From NCBI RefSeq assembly GCF_014646235.1, contig NZ_BMNB01000003.1:62001-126000 (forward strand): a DNA stretch of 64,000 nt. The letters are read 5' to 3'. Numbering within the stretch: position 1 is the first letter of the stretch; each line of letters starts with the position of its first letter. Shown in pieces: positions 16,095-23,933 of this stretch. Source of the DNA: Micromonospora sonchi. GTDB taxonomy: Bacteria; Actinomycetota; Actinomycetes; Mycobacteriales; Micromonosporaceae. The notes below the pieces were generated by a model that did no database searches, was not told the origin of the DNA, and saw only the letters and a program-made list of their open reading frames with translations. The position numbers were made by a program, and so were the translations under genes.

Positions 16095-16205
16095 TCCGCC
16101 GGCGGACCGGCGTCGGTCCCACCCGGCTGACACCGGGCGGGCCGGCGACAAGGCTAACAGGTCGACCACCCCCGTCGCGAACCGCCCCGCCCGCCGGATC
16201 TAACA

Positions 16206-16277
16206 AGATCCACACAGTTTCGCTGAAGATGCGGCCTCGACCACCGTCGGAGGCAGCAACTTCGGCGAAGTTGCGGG
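16206..16277. repeat. Dispersed palindromic repeat, copy 1
   Basis: Begins GATCCACACAGTTTC and ends with GGCAGCAACTTCGGCGAAGT plus TGCGG. The same two modules, in the other relative order, occur at 57044-57152. The GCAACTTCG/CGAAGTTGC part is a 9-bp inverted repeat. No gene is visible between the tRNA (16094) and the sepX stop (16754); this 660-bp stretch holds this repeat and the two tandem arrays below. Confidence 0.65.
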
Positions 16278-16425
16278 TCGTGCACCTGCCGGTCCCGGGC
16301 GACATCGCGGTGCCACGCGGGCTAGAGATCAAGTCCCGCGGCCGCCTGAGATGTTATTGGGGGAGACCGGCGATAGGTGGTGGCGGCGAGATCCAGGGGT
16401 GGCGGCGCCGTGCCTGGGGGTGGGT

Positions 16426-16566
16426 GGCACGGGTTGCGGCATCTCGGGGTGTTCGGGTGCTCAGGGCGGGCACGGGTTGCGGCATGTCGCCGTCTTCCGT
16501 CCTTCGAATGGCACGGGTTGCGGCATGTCGCCGTCTTCCGTCCTTCGAATGGCACGGGTTGCGGCA
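16426..16566. repeat. Tandem array of a 41-bp unit
   Basis: Two identical 41-bp units (16469-16509, 16510-16550), each starting GGCACGGGTTGCGGC and ending CTTCGAAT, are flanked by a diverged copy (16426-16468) and a partial copy (16551-16566). Related text (GAATGGCACGGATTGCGG) appears at 39351. The array is open in several frames, but they look like repeat-made artefacts. Confidence 0.8.
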
Positions 16567-16592
16567 GGTTGGGCCTTCCGGGCCGCTTGAGA

Positions 16593-16676
16593 CCGCGAGT
16601 TGCGGCGCCCTGCGAAAAGGCCGCGAGTTGCGGCGCCCTGCGGAAGGGCCGCGAGTTGCGGCGTCCTGTGGCACGC
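16593..16676. repeat. Tandem array of a 28-bp unit
   Basis: Three adjoining 28-bp units start CCGCGAGTTGCGGCG; the first two differ only in the last bases (AAAAGG against GAAGGG), and the third is more diverged. It shares the GTTGCGGC core with the preceding 41-bp array. Confidence 0.8.
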
Positions 16677-16753
16677 GACGGGGCCGGTTACGGACGTGTC
16701 TCATCGCCCAGCCGCCGACGTGACAGGATCCGCCCCGCCGCCACCGCCCTTGC

Positions 16754-17539
16754 TTACATGCCGCGGCCGGCTTCGTAGGGGCGGCCGCGGAGGCCGCCGG
16801 TGCGGCGGTAGGAGACCGAGCCGCCGCTGGCCGCCGCCGGCAGGTCGGCGGGGCGGTCCAGGCCCATGGCGGTACGGCGGACGGACTCCCGCTGGGCGGC
16901 CAGGCGGCGCTGCGCCTCGCGGCGGGCGGCGGCGCGGCGGGCCTGTTCGCGGCGTACCTCGGCCTGGCGGGCGGCCAGCCAGGCGGCCTCGCGGGCGCGG
17001 GCGCGGCGTCGGCGGCGTTCGGCCACGGCGCGGGCGCGCAGGTGGACGACGTACACGATCAGCAGGGTGGCGGTGACCGCGAAGCTGATCCAGAACCCGG
17101 GACCGACCACCACCACGCCGACCAGTTCGACGCCGTTGAGCAGGACCAGCGCGGCGAGCACCCGGCGACGGCGGTAGATGGCGGGGGTGTGCGGGCGGCG
17201 CCGGTCCGGACGGTGACGGGGCCGACTCGCGGCGGGCGGCACGGCGCGCAGCCGGCTCTGCCGACCGGGGCGGCCTGCGGCGGGTGGTCCGGAAACCGGC
17301 GCGGCCAGCCCGCCCGAGCGGGCCTCCTCGTTGAGGGTGACCACCAGGCTGCGAGGTGCGTTGACCGGGCGCCGACCCGGGACAGTGCGGCGCCGTCGAC
17401 GTCGCTCGAGCACCCGCGCCGTCGACTGCGCCCGCTCCGCCACCAGCCGCTCGGCGGCGTCGTACCGGCGGACCAACGCCGGGGCGAGGGCGAGCAGACC
17501 GGCGGCGGCGAGGACGGCGAGGAGCACCGAGGTCGGCAC
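16754..17539 (-). CDS. SepX/GlpR-type membrane protein (septum, Glp receptor)
   Basis: A 261-aa protein with an N-terminal membrane helix (SVLLAVLAAAGLLALAPALV) followed by RRYDAAERLVAERAQSTARVL, two more helices in the middle (VLAALVLLNGVELVGVVVVG and SFAVTATLLIVYVVHL), and a long Arg/Ala-rich coiled coil to the C-terminus. This matches the actinobacterial protein known as SepX in Streptomyces and GlpR in Corynebacterium (Rv0996 type), the membrane receptor of gephyrin-like Glp in cell division. Position after galU-glp-rimJ supports this. I start at GTG 17539, which has GGGAGG about 6 nt upstream; GTG 17545 and 17557 are possible. Confidence 0.8.
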   Translation of the reverse strand: MPTSVLLAVLAAAGLLALAPALVRRYDAAERLVAERAQSTARVLERRRRRRTVPGRRPVNAPRSLVVTLNEEARSGGLAAPVSGPPAAGRPGRQSRLRAVPPAASRPRHRPDRRRPHTPAIYRRRRVLAALVLLNGVELVGVVVVGPGFWISFAVTATLLIVYVVHLRARAVAERRRRRARAREAAWLAARQAEVRREQARRAAARREAQRRLAAQRESVRRTAMGLDRPADLPAAASGGSVSYRRTGGLRGRPYEAGRGM

Positions 17540-17723
17540 CCTCACCCCTCCCGTCACCGAATTCGGAGCAACCGCCGCCCGGCCGCAGGATCTTCCACCG
17601 GCCGGCGCCGGCGGCGTGAATCGTGCAGGTCGGGCAGCGCTTGCCGCAGCTTGCAGTTACCTGAGGTTACGGGTCACCGCCCCTGGAACAACCGCGCCGC
17701 GCCGATCCCGGACGTGGGACGCC

Positions 17724-18365
17724 TCACCGGGCGTTGGCGCGCAGCCGGTGCCAGCGGGCCAGCAGGCCGCCCTCGGCGGCGACTTCCTCACTGGTCATCG
17801 CGTACCCGATGTGATCGCGCCAGGCACCGTCGATGTGCATGTAGCGCGCGTGGTACGCCTCCTCGCGGAAGCCCAGCTTCTCCACCACCCGGCGGGACGG
17901 CCGGTTCTCCGGGCGGATGTTCACCTCCAGCCGGTGCAGGCCACCGGGGCCGAAGGCGTGGTCGACGGCGAGCGCCAGCGCGGTGGGGATCACCTCACGG
18001 CCGGCCACCCGGCGGTCCACCCAGTATCCGACGTAGCCGGAGCAGAACGCCCGGCGCACGATGTTGCCCACGTTGAGGTGGCCGACGAACCGCTCCGCGC
18101 CGCCCTCGCACAGGCAGACCGCGAACGGCATCCCCTCGCCGGTACGCGCCGAACGCCGCTGGTCGCGGTGGATCCAGCGGAAGGTGGCCGGCGAGTTCAG
18201 CTCGGCCCAGTCACCGGCCAGCGACGATTCCCAGGGGGCCAGCCAGTCGCGGTTGGCGCGACGCACCTCCGACCAGGCGGCCGCGTCCGAACGCCGGTAG
18301 GGCCGCAGCAGCACCGGACCGTCGGCGAGCACCACCGGCCAGCCGGGTGCCCGTCTGAACCGCAC
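17724..18365 (-). CDS. rimJ: RimJ-like GNAT N-acetyltransferase
   Basis: A 213-aa GNAT protein with RPYRRSDAAAWSEVRRANRDWL at the start (typical RimJ/RimL), the acetyl-CoA-binding core VGYWVDRRVAGREVI, and the end helix RPENRPSRRVVEKLGFREE. Such enzymes acetylate protein N-termini or other amines; the substrate here is not known. The position between glp and glpR is conserved across actinobacteria (Rv0995), which suggests a link to the division proteins or their partners rather than to ribosomal S5. Confidence 0.85.
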   Translation of the reverse strand: MRFRRAPGWPVVLADGPVLLRPYRRSDAAAWSEVRRANRDWLAPWESSLAGDWAELNSPATFRWIHRDQRRSARTGEGMPFAVCLCEGGAERFVGHLNVGNIVRRAFCSGYVGYWVDRRVAGREVIPTALALAVDHAFGPGGLHRLEVNIRPENRPSRRVVEKLGFREEAYHARYMHIDGAWRDHIGYAMTSEEVAAEGGLLARWHRLRANAR

Positions 18366-18396
18366 CGATCCTCCAACCCCGAGCGTCAGCGGCGAT

Positions 18397-19710
18397 TCAC
18401 CGTCGGCGGTCCAGCAGCAGCACGTCCACGGTGGAACCGGCGGCGGCGGCGGTCACCCGCTCGCCAAGGACCAGAAGGCCATTCGCCTCGGCCAGGCCGG
18501 AGAGGGTGAACGGGCCGCCGTCGAGCGGCTGGACAGTGTATCCCCCACCACGCCGTTCGGCGACGTGGGCGGGCCGGAACTCGCGCAGCCCGGCCGGTGA
18601 GGAGACGGTCTCCAGCAGATGCGCCCGTACGCTGGGGCGAAACACCGGCTCGGCGCCGGCCAGCAGGTTGATTGCCGGGCGGGCCAGCACCTCGAAGCCG
18701 ATCATCGCGGCGCCGGGGTCGCCCGGCAGGCACACCACCGGCACCTCCTCGGCGCCGACGGTGCCGAACCCGAGCGCGGTGCCCGGGTAGAGCGCCACAT
18801 CGGTGAAGGTGACCGGGCCGCCCCGGCCGCCCTCCCGACGGGACAGGATCCGGCGGACCATGTCGCCCGGCCCGGTGCCGGTGCCGCCGGTGGTGATGAT
18901 CAGGTCGGCGCGCAGGGTCTGGTCCTCCAGCAGCCCGCGCAGCCCTTCCGGGTCGTCGTCACAGATGCCCACCCGGTACGCCAGGGCGCCCGCCTCCGCC
19001 GCCGCGGCGGTCAGCGCGTGCGAGTTGGCGTCCACCACCTGGCCGGGCTGGCTGCCCCGGCCCACGTCGACCAGTTCGTCGCCGGTGGCCACGATGACCA
19101 CCCGTGGGCTGGGGCGGACCACCACGTGCCCGATCCCGGTGGCGGCGAGCACGGCGACCAGGGCCGGTGAGACGTACGTGCCGGAGCGGGCGAGCACGTC
19201 CCCGGCGGCCACCTCCTCGCCGGCCCGGCGTACCCCGTACCCCCGTTTCGGGACGCGGAAGATCTCCACCGCGGCCATGCCCTGGTCGGTCCACTCCACC
19301 GGCACCACCACGTCGGCGGTGATCGGCAGCGGCGCGCCGGCGGCGACCGAGAAACACGAGCCGGGGGTGAGCCGGACCGGCCGCCAGCTCGCCGCGCCGA
19401 GATCACCGACCACGTTGAGCCGCACCGTGCGGCCCCCCGGCCCGCCGGACTGGGCCGGGACGTATCTCACCCCCCGGGCCCCGCCGGCGATGTCCTCCCA
19501 GCGCGCCGCGTACCCGTCGACGGCCGCCTGGTCGAAGGCCGGGAAGGCGTGCGGTGCGACGACGTCCTCGGCGAGGACGTTGCCGTACGCCTGGGTGAGG
19601 TCGAGGTCGAGCGGAGGCAGCGCGCGTAACCTGCGCAGCACGCTGCCCAGGTAGTCGGCGAGCCGCGTCAACCCGTTTTCGGCCGCCTCGGCGTCGGCCG
19701 GCGCGGTCAT
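18397..19710 (-). CDS. glp: Gephyrin-like MoeA homologue (Glp type)
   Basis: A 437-aa protein with the complete MoeA domain order. Domain I/II includes FDQAAVDGYA (the Asp of MoeA DGYA is kept) and the PVEWTD loop; domain III has VVIVATGDELVDVG; domain IV is at the C-terminus. The molybdate/MPT-binding loop normally SGGVSxGxxD reads TGGTGTGPGD, and PGNPxS reads PGDPGA, so insertase activity is doubtful. In Corynebacterium the gene in this place (Glp) binds FtsZ and the membrane protein GlpR. galU, rimJ and sepX/glpR neighbours are all present. The start overlaps the galU stop (ATGA). It could still be a true MoeA. Confidence 0.82.
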   Translation of the reverse strand: MTAPADAEAAENGLTRLADYLGSVLRRLRALPPLDLDLTQAYGNVLAEDVVAPHAFPAFDQAAVDGYAARWEDIAGGARGVRYVPAQSGGPGGRTVRLNVVGDLGAASWRPVRLTPGSCFSVAAGAPLPITADVVVPVEWTDQGMAAVEIFRVPKRGYGVRRAGEEVAAGDVLARSGTYVSPALVAVLAATGIGHVVVRPSPRVVIVATGDELVDVGRGSQPGQVVDANSHALTAAAAEAGALAYRVGICDDDPEGLRGLLEDQTLRADLIITTGGTGTGPGDMVRRILSRREGGRGGPVTFTDVALYPGTALGFGTVGAEEVPVVCLPGDPGAAMIGFEVLARPAINLLAGAEPVFRPSVRAHLLETVSSPAGLREFRPAHVAERRGGGYTVQPLDGGPFTLSGLAEANGLLVLGERVTAAAAGSTVDVLLLDRRR

Positions 19711-20660
19711 GTATTCGGACCGCCCGACGCGTCGGTGTTGACGAAGTCGGTCAGCCACTTGCGGAACTCGGTGCCCAGGTCCTCGCGTTCGGCGGCGATC
19801 TGGACCACGGTCTGCAGGTAGCCCAGCGGCATGCCGGTGTCGTAGCGGGTGCCCCGGTAGACGATGGCGTGCACCGGTGTGCCCTCGGTACGCAGCAGTT
19901 CCATCGCGTCGGTCAGCTGGATCTCCCCGCCGCTGCCGGGCGGGGTCCGGCGGATGGCGTCGAAGATCTTGCCGGGCAGGACGTAGCGGCCGAGCACGGC
20001 GAGGTTGCTCGGCGCCTCCTCCGGTGTCGGCTTCTCGACCATGCCGGTCACCTTCACGACCTCGCCGATGTCGGTCAGCTCGGACTCCGCCGGCTCGACC
20101 GAGGCGATGCCGTACCGCTTCGTCTCGGCCGGGTCGACCTCGAAGAACGCGAGCACCACGCCACCCGTACGGGCCTGGAGTTCCAGCATGGCCGGCAGCA
20201 GCGGCTCGGAGGGCTTGACGAACTCGTCGCCGAGCAGCACCGCGAAGGGCTGGTCGCCGACGTGCGACTCGGCGTACCCGACCGCGTGGCCGAGGCCGAG
20301 CTGCTCCGGCTGCCGGCAGGTGTAGATGGCGGCCAGTTCCTCGGTCCGCTTGACGGCGGCGAGCAGGTCGGGCTTCTGCGCGAGCCGCTCCTCCAGGTCG
20401 GGGCGGCGGTCGAAGTGGTCCACCATGGATGTCTTGCCGCGGCCGGTGATCAGCAGGACGTCGCCGATCCCGGCCTGGGCGGCCTCCTCGACGATGTACT
20501 GCAACACCGGCCGGTCGACCACCGGTAGCAGTTCCTTCGGGACCGCCTTGGTGGCCGGCAGGAACCGGGTCGCCAGACCGGCGGCCGGGATGACCGCCTT
20601 GACGGCACGGGGGCGGCCGGTGGCGGCGGCCGTTGAGGGGTTCGCTGAGTGCTCCGACAT
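19707..20660 (-). CDS. galU: UTP-glucose-1-phosphate uridylyltransferase
   Basis: A 317-aa nucleotidyltransferase making UDP-glucose for wall glycans and other glycosides. Signatures are VIPAAGLATRFLPATKAVPKE (the nucleotide-binding loop, quoted as AAGLATRFLPATKAVPKE), LLGDEF, VEKP and GGEIQLTDA. Length is typical. The ATG has no ribosome site but a -10-like TAGTCT lies 6 nt upstream inside the end of the GGDEF gene, so it may also be transcribed on its own. It leads the conserved galU-glp-rimJ-glpR series. Confidence 0.95.
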   Translation of the reverse strand: MSEHSANPSTAAATGRPRAVKAVIPAAGLATRFLPATKAVPKELLPVVDRPVLQYIVEEAAQAGIGDVLLITGRGKTSMVDHFDRRPDLEERLAQKPDLLAAVKRTEELAAIYTCRQPEQLGLGHAVGYAESHVGDQPFAVLLGDEFVKPSEPLLPAMLELQARTGGVVLAFFEVDPAETKRYGIASVEPAESELTDIGEVVKVTGMVEKPTPEEAPSNLAVLGRYVLPGKIFDAIRRTPPGSGGEIQLTDAMELLRTEGTPVHAIVYRGTRYDTGMPLGYLQTVVQIAAEREDLGTEFRKWLTDFVNTDASGGPNT

Positions 20661-20666
20661 GTCGCG

Positions 20667-20672
20667 AGACTA
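20667..20672 (-). promoter_or_regulatory. -10 element of a leaderless promoter (galU)
   Basis: On the minus strand TAGTCT is followed after 6 nt by the galU ATG. It overlaps the stop codon of the GGDEF gene (20670-20672), so galU could be read both with that gene and alone. Confidence 0.45.
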
Positions 20673-22784
20673 TCGGCCAGGGCCGTAACTCGGCGGGTGA
20701 GGACCAGAAGACGCGCCGCCCGCCTGACCGGTTCTGCCGGTGCCGGCAGAACCCACCGCGGTGGGTTCGCCGCCTCGGTGGGCGCGTGCCGCCCGCCAGG
20801 TGTCCCGGCCAGCGGCCTTGGCCGCGTAGAGCGCCTCGTCCGCCGCCTCCAGCACCCGCGGACCGGTGTCGGCGTGGTCCGGATAGACGGCGATGCCGAT
20901 GGAGACCGTGACCGGGATCGACTCCCGGACCCCGGCATGTCCGACCACCGGGACCGGGGCGGTGCGGATGGCCGCGCCGAGCCGTTCGGCGACGATCGCC
21001 GCGCCGCGGACGTCGGTCTCCGGCAGCAGCACCACGAACTCCTCCCCACCCTGCCGGAAAGCGAGATCCACCTCCCGGATCTCGCCGCGTACCCGGCTGG
21101 CGAACTCGACCAGCACCGTGTCACCGGCCGCGTGGCCGTAGGTGTCGTTGACCTTCTTGAACCGGTCCAGGTCGAGCACGAGGACGCTCACCATCCGACC
21201 GAAGCGGCTGGCCCGTTCCACCTCCCGTCGCAGCGATTCGCGCAGGTAGCGGTAGTTCCACAGCCCGGTGAGCGGGTCGGTGAGCGACAGTCGCTGGGTC
21301 TCCTCGTGGACGCGTACGTTGTGCACCGCCACCGCCGCATGCCCGGCGAAGGTACGCAGGGTGGCCAGGTCGTCGTCGTCGAACTCCTCCCCACCGAGCC
21401 GGTCGTAGAGGGCGAGCACGCCCAGCGCCGGCGCGGCCTTGGCACCGGTCGCGGTCGGCGGGCCCTCGGTGGGTCGCGCCGCCGGGCCGGCCAACGGCAC
21501 CGCGATGTACGTCCGGCAGGGCGGCTCGCTGGGCGGCCCCACGTCGGCCGCCAGGCGGCCCCGGCAGGGTTCCCCGGTCACCGCGACCGCGCCGATCACC
21601 CCGCTGCCCAGCGGCACCCGGACCGGTCCGGTGCCGGGCCGCTGCCCGTCGAATCCCTCGGTGCATTCGGCGACGAGGCCGTCGTCGGACGCGGTGAGCA
21701 GCACCGCGCCAGCCCGGGCACCGATCGCCGCGAGCGCGCTGTGCAGGATCACCCGCAGGATCCGCTGCAGGTCGTGGGTGCTGGCCAGGGTGTCGCCGAG
21801 CACGGCAAGGTGCCCGCGCAACTGGTTCCGGCTGCTGGCCAGCGCCGCCAGATAGCCACCGGTCTCGCGGGTCAGCCGGTTGACGGCGTCGGCCAGTCGA
21901 CCGATCTCGTCGCCGTCGCGTACCGGAATCCGGGCGGTCAGGTCACCGGCGACCACCCGGTCCACCGCACCGGCCAGTTCCACCAGCGGTCGGGTGGCCA
22001 CCCGGGCCAGCCGCCAGGCCACGACCACCCCCAGCAGGGCGGCGAGCAGCACCACCCCGACCAGTACCGCGTACAGGCCGGGCGGCTGGTCGCTGGGCAC
22101 CGAGAGCACCAGCGGCAGCGGCTGCCCGGCGGCCGGGCCGGCCCGGCGGAGGTAGCGGCCGTCGGTGGTGCTGGTGACGCGATCGTCGCGCAGGGACGCG
22201 GCGGCGGCGAGCACGGCCTCCCGGCCGCCGGGAGACTCGGTGCTGTGGGTCACCCGCGCCGGTGGGACGGCGTTGTCGAGCAACGTCACCGCGACCCCGG
22301 TCACCGCCGCGAGCCGCGCCACGAACGCCGGGTCCACCGGATGCGCCGCGGCGACCGTACCCAGCGCCGCGCCGGTGGTGTCGCGTAACTCCACCCGGAC
22401 CACCAGCGCCCCGACGGGGCCGCCGAACGGCGCCGATGCCGCGCAGTCCCGCCAGGGCGCCGGCGGCGCGTTCGGGGTGGCGTGGCTGACCCGACCGGTC
22501 ACGTCGGTGACCTGCACGGCAGCGGCGAGGCCCCGGTTGACCACCTGGGCGGCGACGCCGGCGTGGTCGGTGGTGACGGCGACCGCGTCCGCCGCGGCGC
22601 GCAGTTGCTGGCAGAGTGCGTCTATCGAGGTACGCACGGCTGCGGCGGCCACCGCCAACCGCTCGGTGGCACGGCTGCGATCCACCGCCGCCACGGTGGC
22701 GGCGACGAAGGCGCCGCCGAGCAGGACCGGACCGAACGTCACAGCCAGGAAGGCTGCGGTCAACCGCCCGCGTAGCGTCAACAC
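20670..22784 (-). CDS. Membrane diguanylate cyclase (sensor-HAMP-GAF-GGDEF)
   Basis: A 704-aa protein: helix at residues 10-32, extracytoplasmic sensor domain (about 35-215), second helix (about 222-245), HAMP (RLADAVNRLTRETGGYL region), GAF domain (about 330-485) and a C-terminal GGDEF domain. The active-site motif is GGEEF, and REVD five residues before it is an intact RxxD inhibitory site, so it should make c-di-GMP and be feedback-inhibited. No EAL domain follows. GTG 22784 has GGGGGCAG upstream; the open frame to 23420 is antisense to the cyclo-ligase gene and not real. It ends 9 nt before galU. Confidence 0.88.
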   Translation of the reverse strand: MLTLRGRLTAAFLAVTFGPVLLGGAFVAATVAAVDRSRATERLAVAAAAVRTSIDALCQQLRAAADAVAVTTDHAGVAAQVVNRGLAAAVQVTDVTGRVSHATPNAPPAPWRDCAASAPFGGPVGALVVRVELRDTTGAALGTVAAAHPVDPAFVARLAAVTGVAVTLLDNAVPPARVTHSTESPGGREAVLAAAASLRDDRVTSTTDGRYLRRAGPAAGQPLPLVLSVPSDQPPGLYAVLVGVVLLAALLGVVVAWRLARVATRPLVELAGAVDRVVAGDLTARIPVRDGDEIGRLADAVNRLTRETGGYLAALASSRNQLRGHLAVLGDTLASTHDLQRILRVILHSALAAIGARAGAVLLTASDDGLVAECTEGFDGQRPGTGPVRVPLGSGVIGAVAVTGEPCRGRLAADVGPPSEPPCRTYIAVPLAGPAARPTEGPPTATGAKAAPALGVLALYDRLGGEEFDDDDLATLRTFAGHAAVAVHNVRVHEETQRLSLTDPLTGLWNYRYLRESLRREVERASRFGRMVSVLVLDLDRFKKVNDTYGHAAGDTVLVEFASRVRGEIREVDLAFRQGGEEFVVLLPETDVRGAAIVAERLGAAIRTAPVPVVGHAGVRESIPVTVSIGIAVYPDHADTGPRVLEAADEALYAAKAAGRDTWRAARAHRGGEPTAVGSAGTGRTGQAGGASSGPHPPSYGPGR

Positions 22785-22864
22785 CTGCCCCCGGAAGTTG
22801 CGACCGTCGCCTGCGATGCTGACACAGAGCAACCGAGATGGAGGCGTTGCGTGAGGAGTGTTGC

Positions 22865-23530
22865 GTGCCGGAATTTGCGCAGGACGCGGAAGTGACCCAT
22901 GAGGCGAAGCGGGAGCGGAGGGTCTGGCTGCTCGCCCGCCGCCGGGCCCTGCCCGAGGCCGTCCGGCGGGACGCGGCGGCGCGGGTGCAGGCCGAGCTGG
23001 TCGCCCTGGTACGCCGCCTGCGGCCGGGCCGGGTGGCCGCGTACGCGCCGGTCGGCACCGAGCCCGGCGGACCGGACCTGCCCGCGGTGCTCGCCGACGC
23101 GTTGCCGGCCGGGGCGCAGTTGATCCTGCCGGTCCTCCGCGACGACCTGGACCTGGACTGGGCGGCGTGGACCGGGCCGGCGGCGATGGTGGCCGCCGGC
23201 CGGGGCATCCGCGAGCCCGCCACACCCCGGCTCGGGGTGACCGCGATCGCCGCCGCCGAACTGGTCGTGCTTCCCGCGCTGGCGGTGGATCGTCGCGGCG
23301 TACGCCTCGGCCGGGGCGGCGGCTCGTACGATCGGGCCCTGGCCCGGTTGGCCGCGGCCGCCTGCACGGTGGTGCCGCTGTACGACGGCGAACTGCTGGA
23401 CGTGCTACCCGCCGAGCCACACGACCGGCCGGTACGCGCGGTGGTCACCCCGACCGGTGGTCTGCACCAGCTGGCGCCCCCCTCGGGTGTCGTACCCCAC
23501 ACTTCCGCTGGACGAATCGGGGGACGATGA
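22865..23530 (+). CDS. ygfA: 5-formyltetrahydrofolate cyclo-ligase
   Basis: A 221-aa enzyme of the 5-FCL/MTHFS family that converts 5-formyl-THF to 5,10-methenyl-THF using ATP. The N-terminal KRERRVWLLARRRALP region fits the ATP-binding motif, and RLGRGGGSYDRAL is the conserved substrate and Mg-binding loop (GRGGGYYDR). GTG 22865 is chosen because GAGGAG stands 6 nt upstream; ATG 22838 is possible. It corresponds to Rv0992c in order and divergence from galU. A CIRCE element starts 7 nt after the stop. Confidence 0.88.
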   Translation: MPEFAQDAEVTHEAKRERRVWLLARRRALPEAVRRDAAARVQAELVALVRRLRPGRVAAYAPVGTEPGGPDLPAVLADALPAGAQLILPVLRDDLDLDWAAWTGPAAMVAAGRGIREPATPRLGVTAIAAAELVVLPALAVDRRGVRLGRGGGSYDRALARLAAAACTVVPLYDGELLDVLPAEPHDRPVRAVVTPTGGLHQLAPPSGVVPHTSAGRIGGR

Positions 23531-23536
23531 CGCACC

Positions 23537-23565
23537 ATTGGCACTCGAATACGTCGAGTGCCAAT
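23537..23565 (+). promoter_or_regulatory. CIRCE element (HrcA operator)
   Basis: TTGGCACTC, a 9-nt spacer (GAATACGTC), then GAGTGCCAA: a perfect 9-bp inverted repeat, extended to 10 bp by flanking A/T. Spacer length and half-site match the CIRCE consensus (TTAGCACTC-N9-GAGTGCTAA) with one symmetric change that is common in actinobacteria. It lies 27 bp before the start of the zinc-ribbon gene, placing that gene under the heat-shock repressor HrcA. Confidence 0.88.
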
Positions 23566-23591
23566 CGGCTGTGCCAGATCCGGAGGAGAAC

Positions 23592-23927
23592 GTGCCCACG
23601 TACCAGTACGCCTGCACCGCGTGCGGTCACCAGCTCGAGGCGGTGCAATCCTTCTCGGACGACCCGTTGACCGACTGCCCGGCATGCGAGGGGCGGCTGC
23701 GGAAGCTGTTCAATTCCGTCGGCGTCGTGTTCAAGGGCTCCGGCTTCTATCGCACCGACTCCCGCAGCTCCGACTCGGAGACCGCGTCGGGCACCGCCAC
23801 GAGCAAGTCCGAGAAGTCCGACTCGTCGTCCTCCGGCTCGACGACCTCGACCTCCTCGTCGACCGGCTCCACCGGCGGCTCCTCGGCCGGAGGCGCGAGC
23901 AAGGCACCGGCCACCGCCACCACCTGA
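23592..23927 (+). CDS. FmdB-type zinc-ribbon protein, Ruc-like redox chaperone
   Basis: A 111-aa protein. The N-terminal FmdB zinc ribbon (residues 1-42: PTYQYACTACGHQLE, then CPACEG, giving CxxC...CxxC) is followed by a disordered Ser/Thr-rich tail. GGAGGAGAAC precedes the GTG. M. tuberculosis Rv0991c (Ruc), in the same gene neighbourhood, has this layout, is controlled by HrcA and is a redox-regulated holdase. The CIRCE element here makes the same role likely. The tail composition differs from that of other chaperones, so client binding is an inference. Confidence 0.82.
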   Translation: MPTYQYACTACGHQLEAVQSFSDDPLTDCPACEGRLRKLFNSVGVVFKGSGFYRTDSRSSDSETASGTATSKSEKSDSSSSGSTTSTSSSTGSTGGSSAGGASKAPATATT

Positions 23928-23933
23928 AGCAGC

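Noticed and set aside
16426..16676. CRISPR array
   Set aside because: Units adjoin without unique spacers, are only 2-4 in number, and there are no cas genes; the Cas4-like nuclease at 25801 lacks cas neighbours.
16067..16778. Several open frames in the repeat region after tRNA-Ala
   Set aside because: They arise from tandem units whose length or composition leaves frames open; peptides are repetitive and no ribosome site is present.
22785..23420. 212-codon extension of the GGDEF frame
   Set aside because: Antisense to the 5-formyl-THF cyclo-ligase; Arg/Pro-rich text without domain similarity; GTG 22784 has a ribosome site and starts just before the first helix.
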